A stretch of 64,000 nucleotides of DNA, taken from NCBI GenBank assembly GCA_003864495.1, contig ML133401.1, positions 6,856,698 to 6,920,697 of the forward strand, written 5' to 3'. Shown piece by piece: positions 13,601 to 27,700 of this stretch. This DNA comes from Nemopilema nomurai. Its lineage: Eukaryota > Cnidaria > Scyphozoa > Rhizostomeae > Rhizostomatidae. Within the stretch, counting starts at the first letter, position 1. The number at the start of each line of letters is the position of its first letter. Below the pieces are notes generated by a model, which was not told the origin of the DNA, ran no database searches, and worked only from the letters and a program-made list of their open reading frames with translations. A program made the position numbers and the translations under genes.

Positions 13601-13961
13601 TCATAGGCCCATGATTGAATTAGCAATCTGGTGTCTTACTTGTCCAAAAGTGATACGTTTCACTGCTGGAGCAAAATGGCCGACCACCATGCCAATCCTA
13701 TCTCTGCAGTGGTTACACATTGACTCGTGCTGGTGGCACAACTTCCCTATCTTATCACTGAACAGACCTCTATCGATGTTTGTTAGCGATATCAAGATGT
13801 CATGTAATAATTCAGTGGATTGGGTGGGCCCAGACAATCCCAACTCGATGCCTAAGGTAAACAAGGCCCGTTTTTCCCACAGTAGTTTCAAAGCTGCGTC
13901 TGAAGCCACTACAATGCATTCCGAACTGATTCCATCATTTACTGTGCGCCCCACTCACTGA
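13601..13961. other. Unidentified segment open on both strands (about 117 codons each)
   Basis: A 117-codon frame on minus (13954-13601) overlaps a 116-codon frame on plus (13611-13961). Neither resembles a family I know. The minus frame has the more protein-like composition, with LLHDILISLTNIDRGLFSDK and a CNHCRDR Cys pair; the plus frame is rich in Trp, Cys and Ser as an antisense shadow would be. It could be a decayed transposon gene or an exon of an unknown gene. No clear splice sites were established. Confidence 0.3.
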
Positions 13962-16900
13962 AGCTAACCGACCGAGGACCTTCTTCATTGAAGTGGAGCA
14001 ACAACCATTCCAAAAGGGTACCAAAAACATGGGGAAATTCAAACTAAACCATGGAATACCCAATACTACGCCCCCTTCTAAACACAGATAGCTCCTCCAA
14101 AACAATTAACAAAATATGGAGAGCCGATAATATGGAGAGTCGATAACGAAACGGAAATTTATTTCAGACAAAACCCTAGAAAGGGTGCCTGCAAATCTAT
14201 CGAGTCACTTTATCCAAAAAAAACAGCAATGACATGTTTAAACAATTCTAATAGATAGACAGGAAATTTCGTCATGGTAATAGAAAAAAGAACGATGCGT
14301 CGCCAACAGGATCAATTATCCTGGATACGAGGCGCTACCAGCAGTAATAAAACATGCCAATTAACCGCATATACTTGAAACAGACCGCATTCTCACGGGG
14401 CAGCCGAATGGTCACACAATTTGAATGCATCACAAACCACAAACGTGTTAGGATACGGCTAAATGGATTTCTAGCTGCTCATCTTTCGGGCATTGCTGTC
14501 TGAGAAATTCAACAAAGATTATCTTCATTTTTTTCATTGAAATTTGAAGGGGAACGGAGTCGATGACGTCACAGGGAAGAGTTAGGAGCCATTGTGTGAC
14601 TGTTGATAAAAAAATTTGTCATTTGAAAGGTGGCCTTTGGAAATGATTGACGATCCAAAACTTTGAAAAAGACACTAGACTATTTGCCTTCTTTAATACC
14701 TTTCCCAAACTTCCAAGACAAGCACTGGTCAATGAAATTTACGCTGGACTATGGCTGCATCAGGAAAGGATACCATAACAAAAAGCACGACGTCATCGAC
14801 CATTTTAGGCAAGTCCAGTAAACTTGCTTTCTTCATTCAAAGAGGTGGGCAGCTGTTGGAAATTCTAATCAGAAATAATTCATTAAAGATTCATAGTAGC
14901 TAGCGGCATCAACACTGCTCTGTAGCACCTGGCATCCAAGCCAATGTCACGGTTGATACCCGAGAGAAGACTGAGGTGCTACAACTATCACAAGAATTAC
15001 ACTAGCTTCGGACAATCGTAGAGAATGCATTCATTTTCAAATTTTCTTCTGTCTGCAATGAGCACATTATAGGTTTGAGAAAATGTAAAAACAATTGAAA
15101 TGAAATGGGAAAAGTATTGACAAGTAGAGTTCTTGTTTTGCAACAGTTGAGGTTTTACATCAAAGGCTGACCAGGTTAAGGGGAAGAATCCTTTGCAGTG
15201 TTATTCATGACGGGTTTAAGATAATGAAAAGAGGTCCATTGCCCACATTTCGTAGATAAGCTTGTATACTTGCGATAAAGGATGTTTTTGAATATTGCCT
15301 TCTAATTCCAAGAGCATCGCTCTGTATTACGATGTCATGACGCAACACTTCATTTCTATCTTAATCGAGAAAAATCCGCTAGCATTTGGCAATAGTTGAA
15401 GCTTATGCCAGTCCATATATCAAATCGGTAATGCAGTGAAAGCCGTTTTCCTGGCCATTTCGAAATCTGATAGTATCAAACCAAACAAGACGCATTCAAA
15501 ATCACAGCGGCATGAACAAATTTTGATTATTATTTCCGGCATGATTAAAGTAAAAACACAAAGCCCGTTACGCCGAAGAAGGAACTTTTTGGGGATAGAA
15601 TCTCTGACATTGTCTGTAGGAAAAATAAACTCAGACCAAAGACCAACAGAAATGACAAAAAAAATTTTTGGAACTTGAATCCGCTCAAAGGCCTGCTAAC
15701 AACAATGTGCAGACAAGGTGGGCAGAATTGTTCTTGAGGTTTAGAAGAAATGCAATTTTAAACTGAGAAACGAATTACCTTCAGCATAGCTGGTCAGGGT
15801 ATACAGACTTCACGAATGCATCATGCACAATATACAAGGCAAAAGTATAATTACCCGACTCCTCTGTATGGTCTCTACGGCTCGAAAATCAAATGTTGTC
15901 ATTGTTGCGCGAGTGTGCGTTTTTTGTCGTATGAAGTTTGCTGGACAGCCAACTTTGGTAAACTAATTGGGTGGATTTCGAAGTTGAGGAATTGCCGACT
16001 ACCAACTGCTTCGTCCGCCAATCAGGCCGGATTAAAGAGAATCACCAATCTCTCCAAACGCCATCCAATTAGGACGTGATCAGTCAAACTTACTGGTGGT
16101 TCCGCTAAAAGAGCACGCCGCGTATTGAAATCAATGATAAACAAATTATGGCCCGCGATACTTGCATTCAATTTAAAACAGAACAGGTTTTCGCTTATAA
16201 AACTATTATTGCGGGGTAAGGCCCTATTGTCCGCACACAGGGATGCAGTGATAAAGTCCTTTATGGATATTTAAATACCCAATCCTCGCGAGATATTAGC
16301 GCTGCTTTGACATCGCAAAGCATTGCCCAGATGGCTGTTACGTCATAGTCGGCAGACCCTAATCGATCAAAGAAACTTAGCCCGAGGGAGCCAGAGCTTA
16401 TCCTGATGCGCCAACCTTTTACAAGGCCTGCAACAATCTTCGCATTGATTCAAGGCTTTAATGCCAGCGTACCCAAGGCTCGTATTTTGAACTTGCGCGC
16501 GGTTCTTTGGCCTGGTGACTTTCAACTATTCACTCTCAAATTCTGGTTCTTCATAGGACCCAAGTGTATCATGATTGGGGTTGCTAAACAAAACTGAAGC
16601 GAAAAACTGCCGTGCCGAAATGCTTAAATCACCCAATGGTCGGTGAAGCCGTTACCATACTAATGTAACCGATTAATTCCAGTCTTCTATAAAACTAGTT
16701 CTTCAGACAAAATGGTTATCGAACAAATCAATTAGATTCGTAGATAAATGAACTTAAAGACAAAGAAAACGCCTGGAAAGCACGAATGAAGAAAGAGGGA
16801 ATAAGGAGAAAAGAAACACTCCTTTTGGATCACAAAGGAAAACATTAAGCAAAAAAGAGAACATTGGCAGAAAGCATTAGGCCCTCGAGGCTGGCTTTCA

Positions 16901-19900
16901 GCTGTACGGCTTTTTGATTGATATGCATATTTGAGTGCATGCTACACGGATGTCTGATCAAACAATATTTAAAAAGCAGTGACTAAAACAAAGTTTCTTT
17001 TTCTGTACCACCCTGAAAACAAACAAAAAAGTTTCAAAAAGGACACGAGCCCAAGTATATTTGTCCAAGCGTTCAGTAACATTAGACAGAGCTAATAAAA
17101 CACGCTAATAGTGTTTTACATCACATTTTATCAGTAATGGCTGTTGTGGCCTCTTAAGAAGAATTATGTCAACACTGACGATTTTCTTTTAGTCTTCACG
17201 ACATCCAAATGAATTTGTCGTCCAAACAGGGCAACATATCTAAGATGTGGGTAGTATAAAGACACGCAGGCGCTATTGAAAACACCTGTTTAGAAGAAAC
17301 TACTCACTAGGACTCAAAGCAACACACAGTCACAAAACTCCAAGAGCCTTTCAGTTGCACAAGAGATCTCTCTGCCTATCATCTTAATCCAAAACGATAT
17401 TTTGATGTGATTCTCATACGCTTCGGATTAAATGGGTCATTCGAATTATAAACCCTCCCTGTTATAATCTTATGTATAGAAATGTCAAGTTAAAAGCCCC
17501 AATTATCATGAAAGTAGACATTGGCTGGATGTATTGTAGGAAAATGATGGTATGACTTGCTAAACTATCTCGCTAAACTATCTTGCTAAAATGAATTTCA
17601 TCTGGAAAAGATTTATGCTAGGGAAAATCTGGTCACCAAGAAGAAAGGACTTTATCAATCGATTGGGCGAGAAAATGCTGGTTCGATAAGGAATGCTTAT
17701 TCGACTTTTACATGACCACCACAATGACGTCATTTAAATCGCAAACTGCTGACTATCGTCATTCGAGAAAAACATTTCTGGCAATTTTACGTTACGAAGT
17801 CCTTTCGGAAATGATTGGTATTTTCTTCGAGTGTCCTTGTTTAAGCATGAAGAAATGTAAACCAAGATTTTTTCGAATCAGTCGCTTATTGCGAAAAGAC
17901 TATACACCGGTGCTGATTTCTTGCCTGAATCTCTTGGATACAATAAGAAAGTTGTCACTATGGAGCCTTCCTTCAGATTTAACTCAAACTACAAATGACG
18001 GAGGGTGCTCTCATTTCAGATGAAAATTAATATTTCAGAGGGTATTGCAGTAACGTCTGAACCTAATCTTATATTTACAACATTCGTGAAGGTAGTCACG
18101 AAAGAAAGCGAGATAGAATCGATAAGCTGGAGCTGGCAGACAAACCGTTTTATCTAGCACTGGTCCTTTCATGACAGTATCATGGCGTAGCAGTAAACAC
18201 CCCTCTTCTATAATGTATACTTTGAGCGATATCATAATCCTGTATAGACATAAACTCGTTATTTTTTTATATGTCACTCCAAATAATAGAACAGTATCTT
18301 TTCATCGTTCGTATTTTGCAGCTACGCCATAATAAATGCTAAAACTCATTAATGAATCTGTGGACATGACAAAAATAATTCTAACTGCTTCGAGATACAG
18401 CTCACATACATGCCTTTAATCGACGAACAGATGAACTGAATCATCGCAAATCTACGACGATATCTGAGCGACAGCCACGTGCAGGTTCATAATTCATTAA
18501 AATATTTCAGGTGAAAGTACAGGATAATACGATAACAAAACCATAGACAGTGCCCTCCTTCTCTCAAATAATCTCGCAGCCGAATACCCAACGAATATCA
18601 ATTGATTAAAAGATTGTGGGTGGATGTAACAAGTTAACCCCTACCCCATTCATTCATTTTACCAACCTTCTGAGGATAGCATTGCCGCCTTACCAGTTTC
18701 AATGGAGTTTCTATTGATACTCAGTCAAAGGGTTGTAAGTCTGGTGATAATCAAAATGATGCCTCTGGGTTGGAATCGATTAATTGATTAACTTGATAAG
18801 ATTTCAGCCTAATTCTATAAAGTACCATTTGGTGGAATATAAGCTCGTTGCAATTGATTGATAATCTGGTTGCGATGTTGGGTACCAACGACCGCTGCTC
18901 GTACTTAATTTGGCTCTTCAATTGTACCAGCGTGCATGGCACAGTGGCCAAAATAGACTCCATTCTTTTGGTTCATATTCAGTATTTGATGAGAGTTAAT
19001 TCAAGTAATGCCAGGACGAGTTGTGGCTAATTCGATGCAGCTTTAAGAGATAAATCTACTAAGCGCTGCCTGCTAATCCTCCACATTTTGATGAATTCCT
19101 TTAAACAACCATTACTAAGTTCCTTTGCAAAACTAATCCAATTCGAATTGTCATAATCAATGTCAATATGGTTTGAGTATCATTTTTACGACCTACAATT
19201 CTAACAGGATAAACATGCAAATCATTATGCTTTCAAAAAACAAGAACGATTAAATATTATAATTGTGAGTTTTGGCCGACTAATCTTTTTTGCATTGCAT
19301 CTTTGGAAGGCTGCTTCTCAACCGGAAATATTCACAATATGCAATGTCCACACAATGAAAATCAATTGAGCACTTCCTAAGCCCAACATCCATGTTCCAT
19401 TCTAAACTGAACTTTCATTCTAATACTAAACTTGCAGACGAAAAGAGAAACCAATATGAGACAACCGCCAAAAATCTATATGGTTATTTCGCCAGCTCTG
19501 TGTAAATCAATTTTCTGAAAATGGCCTTTATTGAGAATATTTATCAAGGAAAACTGTCAGAAATAATTTCAGTTCAGATTCCACAAAATATCTCGTTAGG
19601 GGAAATTATTTTAATCTTTGAAAGCATGTCATCTTTTTAAAGACGCTATTCGCTTTTCAAAGGCAGTTTTCAGTCCTGAAAAAGTAAAAAAAAAACAACG
19701 AATCCTTCCAGCTTCATGCCCATGCACGATCTAACCACCTAAATCATTTGAAGAGTTTAAATGGGAGTAGGAGAGCTTTGATTGCAAAAGGAGGATAGAG
19801 TGCGCTCCATTTTCCAGAAGTGGTTAAAACAAATTCAGTTGAAGAATCACTCAACTGACTTGCGGGTGTGGGAAAATAAAAAGTCTTTGTCCACGAACAT

Positions 19901-21615
19901 GTAAAAGGGAAGGAGCTCTTTAATGGAAGAGGGTTCGTTGTAAAACCTGCATATTGAATCAATCATTCGCTAAGACCAAAGCCCTTGATTACCAAATAAA
20001 TGCGACTCCAAATCGTTCAAAATGTGATTAAAAATTCGTCATAGTTATAGTTACGACGTAGCACTATCGGATGGACTCTATATTTGGTCACGTCAGATAG
20101 GTTTGTTGTAATTCAATTGCAATTCAAATTAAGAAGGAAGAAGGTAATGCAAACATTTGGGGTTCAAACAACTGGTGATTTGAGGCAATTAAAGATTCGT
20201 TAGGGTCTGCAAGACAAGGCGCGATTGATTCAAATCGAAAAGGAAGAGCATGCATTGTGAAGCTTATTAAGAATGGAAGCAAAACAAAGTGAACTGAAAC
20301 AATGCTTGAAACGTATCAAGGTAAGGATCCCTTGAATAAAGCATGAGCCTTTCCAGTATCCAAAGCGAGCATTCATCTGCAGTGTACAATCAAACAATCA
20401 CAGCAATTCAGAGCCCAACCACAGTAGCAAAACAACGCCTGCTATTGAAATCATGTCGATATACTTCATGAGAAAAATCAGTGTCGAGCAAGCCTTTGAC
20501 GTTGACAAGCCTTACAACCATTGTCATTTCTCTGTGCAAATTGTTGCATAATTATGGCAGGGGTTCTTTATTTTTTCATATAGATTTTTACTTCCTCCTC
20601 GTAGACTTTCGCAAACTGAAGGCTGTTATTTCCAAAAACTAGATATTTATAAACACTTGACGGATAACAATGGCGGCAGCTAGTGTATTATTTGGGCAGT
20701 CCACAGCTGGCTCAAAGTGGTTCTTGACCACTGTTTTTGATACCTGCATTACTGAGAAACAACAGGGTATGGTCAAAACCCAACACGTGCAAACCTCAAG
20801 CGACAAAGGTTCGGAAACCTGGAGTTCAAATTATCCACCAATTTATCTTAAAAGCACCAATGTTAGAATAATTGTAGGGCCTGCACCCTGACTGCATTGC
20901 CTTACAGAGCATTTGGTGCTCCACATGTCCAGAATTTTCAAAGGCCATTACAGAATAGTAATTTGAGTTTGAATAGTGGGCAGGTTTTCTTAGCTAATGC
21001 AATTCTGCTTGATTTATAGGTGTTTGTCTGAGAGTTTCAGCGGTGTAAAAGACCAACTCTTGCTTTATCTGATACGAGTCGTGCGTTGCACCAAGGGGGA
21101 TGTTCGACTTGTCTGTTATCTCCGAAAGCAACCACAAAATCTGAACATATCTCCATGTTTCAAAGCCTAAGATTTATGCTCAGCATGCACCCAAAACCAG
21201 AAATCACATTTCCAACTAAACAATAAATTTTTATCAGGGATAGCAAAGCTAATTAGTTGCAAACCAGCGATGACAAACTCATAATAAAAAGCAAATCAAT
21301 ACATTATTCCAGTATCCGACGACATTAATTTATTGATAAGTCTGACGTACATTCGCCTGCTTGTAGCTTCATAGTCAATGCCACTGTGCTACGTGGACTC
21401 TATTTTGGAAGCTCTTGTGATGAAATATTATGATTTTTTCATAGAAAACACAGTGTATTAGTTGATCATAAGAGGCTCCTTCGTTACAATGTCAAATTCT
21501 TCAAATATATGGGATCCCTTATTACAATTGAATGAAGAATTTATGGCGAAGAGAATATATTTCCCATTACCTGAGTTGTCGTTAGAGCTCAATCAGCACA
21601 ATTGTCTTTTTGTAC
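13962..21615. other. No gene recognised
   Basis: Two 19-bp-spaced copies of ATATGGAGAG(C/T)CGATAA lie near 14115-14147, and a small repeat at 17556. Otherwise plain AT-rich sequence. Confidence 0.45.
17556..17590. repeat. Short 13-bp repeat (CTAAACTATCTCG)
   Basis: Two and a half copies with C/T variation (GCTAAACTATCTCGCTAAACTATCTTGCTAAA). Confidence 0.7.
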
Positions 21616-21726
21616 TGATTGGGTACAGTGATTGGGTACAGTGATTGGGTACAGTGATTGGGTACAGTGATTGGGTACAGTGATTGGGTACAGTGATTGG
21701 GTACAGTGATTGGGTACAGTGATTGG
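21616..21726. repeat. 13-bp minisatellite, 8 copies plus partial
   Basis: Unit TGATTGGGTACAG repeated exactly every 13 bases from 21616 to 21719, then TGATTGG. Perfect homogeneity suggests recent expansion. Open frames on both strands here are artefacts of the array. Confidence 0.97.
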
Positions 21727-24700
21727 ACAAGAAAAGTTCATTCTCATTGGTTGCATTCGGAACAGGGTGAAAGGTCATGTAGGAAACCGCAGCAGTTCAG
21801 AATTCTGCATTTTTGCCAAAACGCAATTGTTTCCAAACTAACCAGCTTTGAGTACTGGAGCGTCCAATTTCTTTTGTCTGCCCAGTGCTTCTTGTAGTCA
21901 GCGAGCGAGAACCTGACTACAATGCCATTTTTGAAGAATTTTTAAAAGCAACAAAATATACCAAACGGATAACCTTATTCCAGAAGAAAGAAACATGTGA
22001 TTCGAAACTGCAAGACTGCTTTAGAGAGAATCGTAAACACATGGCATCGCAGATTATAAAATTGCCAAATTATAAAATGTCAAAAATACACTTTGAGAAA
22101 ACATTAACCTCTTTATAGCTCTCAACATTCATAAATTAAACATAATTTATAAATGAATAAGAATGCACCACTTCTCGTAAAGTGTGAAAATTTGATTTCG
22201 CGGTGCTGAATATATGAACATTGCATTGGAGATAGGCTGTAGCCATTTCAGGAGATGGAAGCGTTCTTTAAGCAAAAATTTGGTAACAAGCGAAGCTAAC
22301 TACGATTTCTTCCATTCATTGAAGTGGTGTTGGATTGACCATGTTCGTTTCATCGACGAATGGTTCATGTATTAAATATTCATTGGGCGACCAGCGCAAA
22401 GAAAGCAGGACAGGACGAAATGTTAGCACTCCTCTGTTTGCTACCATTATTTATGGGACAGAACTATCCTTGAGGTTTAAGATTTAGTGTTTGAAATGAA
22501 GGTGCAAATAAATAATTCTGAAAATCTTAGAATGCATTGAAAGCAATTGAAAAAGTTGGTCAAACCAATTTGAATGAAAAGAAGAAGACTAGATTGGAGC
22601 AGGAAAGAGAAACAGCAAGCTTGCTAGGTGCAGGGGGGCTGCTTTTGTTTTGTTTTTGCTTAGGTCGCATACAATGTAACAATGTGCCCTTGTATTATAC
22701 ATCATATATGTACGACGCTGTCGCTGACAACGAGGATTTTGCACATTCTTCGCAATTAAACCGTATTAAAAACAATTTCGAGACTTTAATCATAATATAT
22801 TCTTTCAGAAAACTATTCGTTGAAAATCAACACAGTAACATTCACTTGTACAAAGTTATAACTTGAAGAAGCTCTCTAGACGTTGCAAATTTTCGTCAAA
22901 AATATTGTCAGGTTTTACTACATTTCGTAGTACGTCTCTGGCTAAAAATAAGGCTTCCAAAATATCACCGGAAAGTGGAGTTCCATTTTGGAGATAAATT
23001 CATATAACCCTCTATGCAAAACCTCTCGCTCTGGTAAATGCACGTGTAACCCCCTGAATCATACATTCGTTTTTTGTCAGTTATGATAATCGCGCCGATC
23101 TGGGTAAACAACACTTTTTCGAAGAAAACTGCTTAATGGAAAGATCAGGAACAAAACCAATCAACCAAAAATGCAGTTGGTAGGCTGGGACGCTTGATAA
23201 CTGTGAATGCCACAGGTGCACAAAAGAAACTCGTAAATTTCTGACAATTTGCTGTATCGTCCGCTGACCCGCTTTCATCAAGCTTTCATTTCAAACAGTA
23301 AGAAGCGCTGTCTGTTATTACGCCATAGCAAGAATTTCTCGATAAATCCAAGACAAAATCTCGCAGTGAGTGAGGCAAATGAGGCGACTATTTATCTTGT
23401 GAAACATTTTAGAGATTCCAACGCCGTGACTGGAGCTTTTTCCAATAAAAACATTACGTCAGGTCAATTCACAAGAATGCCAATGTACTTCGTATAAGAC
23501 ACCATAAGCAAAACAAGTGACTCACCGATTTTCTAGGCGTTGCCCAATGATGGAATTGCCTCATTCTGGATTTTTTTATTTTTCTCAGCTTCTGCAAGGG
23601 AAAGCACTCATGTCAAATATGTACACAAAGTTCCTCAATGAAAAGAAATTATTTATGCGAAGACACTCCTTTTGAATGACTGATATTATTATCAAAATGC
23701 CGAAATTCCTCGTGTTTACACATGCACTGGGAAATCATCTTCGTACCTCCATAGAAATGACCTCACGTGTTTCGAAAATGCGACGAGCAAGCCTTGTGTA
23801 GCCAGCCTTGGCCAAAATGCTTGAGCAGAAATCGAACACTTTCAGGCAGAAATATTCTTTCCTTGTTTTATAAACATTTCGAAGCGTTGGTCGAAGCAAC
23901 AAAAAGAGGCCAGTTGCGCTCCCGAATGTTATCATAACTTGTCATTCAGCGTTTTGAATATTTCAGAAACAAGCTTAAGCAATCGGCCCGTCTCTTTCAT
24001 TCTGAGCGGGCCTAGTACAAGGAAACGTTACAAGTTAAATCAAAGCCCGAAAGACAAAACTTCGACACCAATAATAAAGCGAGGGCATTCCGATTGAAGA
24101 CCGCTTGATCTCCGAGACTGACAAGGAAACAAGTCGTGATTTGATCTTCTGTGACTTAAATGAATACAATCGAATTGCACTCTTGACATCGGGTGGCCAT
24201 TTTGTGTGAGGTGATATGATTGTTTTCCAATTAAACACTAAACAGATGCTCTAAGAAGTAATCTAAGTTCGAGAACATATTCTCACCTTCAAACAAAGAC
24301 GTTAATTAAAACATTACTTGCAATACTTCGGATGACATTTCGTTTCGTTAGGATTGTCAGTATTTTAATTACTTAAATATTGAGGGCTAATATCCTGCCA
24401 CATACTCGAGAATTCTGAAAAAGAAAATTGAATACAAAACTCTAAAATCTTCCTAGTCTAATTTATAATAGATATCGAACTTGTGAAATACTTCTTTTAC
24501 TTGTTTAGTATTTATGCAATTGTAAAACCCATTTGGAGCTGCAGAAGTTACAATACAAGAGGATAAAGCCCATATTGTGGGTCATATTTTAACAGACAAT
24601 GCCAAATGTTCAATCGTTGGAGGTTCTTTCCACCAACTTGAGAAATTTCAGGATTTCAAGTTTAGGACAGTCTGTAGGTTCTTTATACTAGAAGCGTGGT

Positions 24701-27700
24701 ACGCAAAAGCAACGGGGCAGGGGAGTGAGTTTGACACAGCACCAATATGAACGGAATTGAAAAACTGATTTAACCAAAACGACCATTGGAGGGACAGTAA
24801 TCTAAACAAAGAATTATAAACGACACATAACTGTAACATTTGAAAGTTACAAGAGGTCAATGTAATTTAAAACGTTCAAATACTGGTGTGCGGTTGAGCG
24901 TATTTCTAAAATACACGAAGACTCACTGGGCCCGACAAATTAACTAAATCAGTTATAACTTTTGAGGAAACAAAATATTGCAACAAGGATGGAAAGAAAT
25001 AATTAGAAACCAGTAAGAATCGAGACATGTTATAGTAAAGGAATATTTATTTCACAAATTGCATTGAACATGTAAGACCACAATTGATAAGAAAATTAAG
25101 ACTTTTACTCGTGGACAAAGATTACCAGCACAATTGGATAAACTTTATTTCCTTCTTTGGGTGGCAAATAATGAAATAAGATTTATTCAGAAATGTAGTA
25201 AATCACACGCGATCGGCTCTGATCCCTTTAAGCATTCAAACCTTTGTTTAGAGGAGGGGGCAACAAAGACTGACAAAAACAATGAAGCGGGAAAATTCTG
25301 TTGACTAACTGTAGGAATTTGAAAAATATTCGATTGGTGGAAAATGAACAGTTCCAAAATATATCTATTTGTTCTTTAAGGTTAAAGCCGCCAAAAGGTG
25401 GATATTTAAATGGTTGTTGCGAGTTGTCGATCGGGTTTCTGTAGACTAAAAGTGGCATTTCACTGAACGTGCCAACTCTTTGAGCTATGGCTTTGGAGGT
25501 GAAAGAACTAAGTGCTCAATATTAAAATATTGAAGTGATCTAATGGCCCACATTTGACAAAAAAGACTGCTGCAGTGACCTTTTTCGTAAAAATAACAAT
25601 TAACTGGTCAAAAATGGGGAGGATACTAAAAATATAAACATTTCAATGGTGTGAATCATACCAAGACATTTGAAAGAAAGTAGTTGTGTAATGAAATGTT
25701 TTAGCAAAATTTAATATTAATTTTTCAGGAATTTATTCCAAATGTCGACAGAGGTTCGTTTCTTTAAATTATAACCTCAAAAAACTGCTATAACGTGAGT
25801 GAAATAAACAAAACAAAGACTATCCGTCCGAAAATACTCGGGTTTGCCTTAGCTAGACGACTATTAATTTGTCAAATGGAAACTTTCTTGCACGACTTAA
25901 TGATGATCCTTCGATTTGTAGCATGACGGATTATAAGCAGACACATAAAGATCGAGCAGATTTACTCAGCAAAAATACATGTAAACCGAGGATTGTTTGC
26001 GTTCGAAGAGTCGCAGTTTTCGCAAGGTATAAATTTTAATGATTGACATAACTAGCCTTCGGCCTATGCAAAAGAAAGAATAAATAATTCAGAAAAGGTC
26101 TATAGCAGAACGCTTTGAAGAAGCTGGCCAACACGCATGTGATTATCAAAGCTGAAGAAATAAGACTTGTTTTAATGCTAATCCTTTAGCAGGTTTGAAA
26201 TGCTGTTAGCGACTATCGAGTTGTTCTGTTCGTGTTTGTACGAGAAATTCAACATAAGTATTGCCGGAGAACTACACAAAGACTAGTTTAATTCCCTGAA
26301 ACCGAACTTAGGCACGACTTCTGAACACCTTATCAATTTTTGAATGGTAGGACGTTTCTCAGACAAGACGATGCGAAGAATGGCCGAAATGGAGGTATCC
26401 GTTTTCAATAACCTCCCTAAAAACAACCAAAGCCCCATAACCCCATTTCCATTCTCTTAAACTACTTAACCGTGCTTCTATGGTGCTTTGAATGAGGAAA
26501 AGAACAATACCATTTAGCTTATTTATGCAAGTACAAGTTAACTACTACGGAGCAAGTAGCGAGTTTCGAAAAACATCGTAGCGGGCAGATGTATTTGACC
26601 TACATTCAAGTATTATCATTTAGCTTTGGCCTTACTGAAATACTGACTAACACAAAAATCTTATTCTTACCGAGACCATCTTGATTAACTTTCATAAAAA
26701 ATCTCCACCACCAAGTCTTTCTCAACTTTAATGCCGTGAAATTGCTTTTTGATTCGTTCGCTTTCCGGGCGATTCTCGTTTGTTTGAACTCAATCCAGAA
26801 ACAGAAGTGCAATATTTCAGGCAATTGATTACGTTATGTTAAGCCATAATCACACCAACAGCCATAAAAACCATGAAAGAAGCTATCCAATTAGCAAGAA
26901 ATCTAGACGCAATACCACGACCTGCGCTGCAAGCTCACATGTGCACTAATTTCAACATTTGAAAACATCGGCCATCTAAATACCACGTGATTATGGTCGT
27001 CACGTGATAACACCAATGAAACGAGACAGTTGTGACTTTACAACAACCGACAACAACAAGCGGGAACGACTGTATTTATAAACATGGAAGAGCGGGGTAC
27101 GATTTTCTGAGATTTTGAGATTGAAGGTCTATCGCGCATTCGTTTTCATTTTCAAACCTAGCCGGGCATTGATTTAAAATTAATCCTGTGTATACAAAGT
27201 TCGACCAAGTTACAATAAACATGTATCAGAAATGCTTTAAGTGAAATAAATATTATGGGTTCTAAGAGTGATTTACTGTATGTCTATTGTCATGCAAGAT
27301 GGTGTTAACAGTGGCTTTCTGGCCAGCCAGCCGGGCCAAAACGTCTGTCCGCGTTGGTTCTTAACCAACAAATTTCTTCAGTCACAATACTTGCTTGAAA
27401 ATACTTTCCAACATCAATATTTGGTGAAAAGTTAACATTGAATTTAACATACAAATCTGAACTTAACAATAAAGAAAACAGCTAAAAAAATTCTGTACAC
27501 CTTTCTTTGTAAGAACAAAGTCTATAAAAATACTGAGGCTCAAAATTGCTAAATTTAGGAATAATTTAAAAATAATGCCAGACTCATCAAGACCAAAATT
27601 TCTCTTTTATCTGAGTTTTCCCAAAAGCAACTAGCACGGGATTAAAAAAACACTTTTTGATTAGGATCGTATTTGTATCATCAGATTTACGTTCTAATAC

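Noticed and set aside
21593..21778. Minus frame with repeated CTQSLYPITVPN-like peptide
   Set aside because: Artefact of the 13-bp array.
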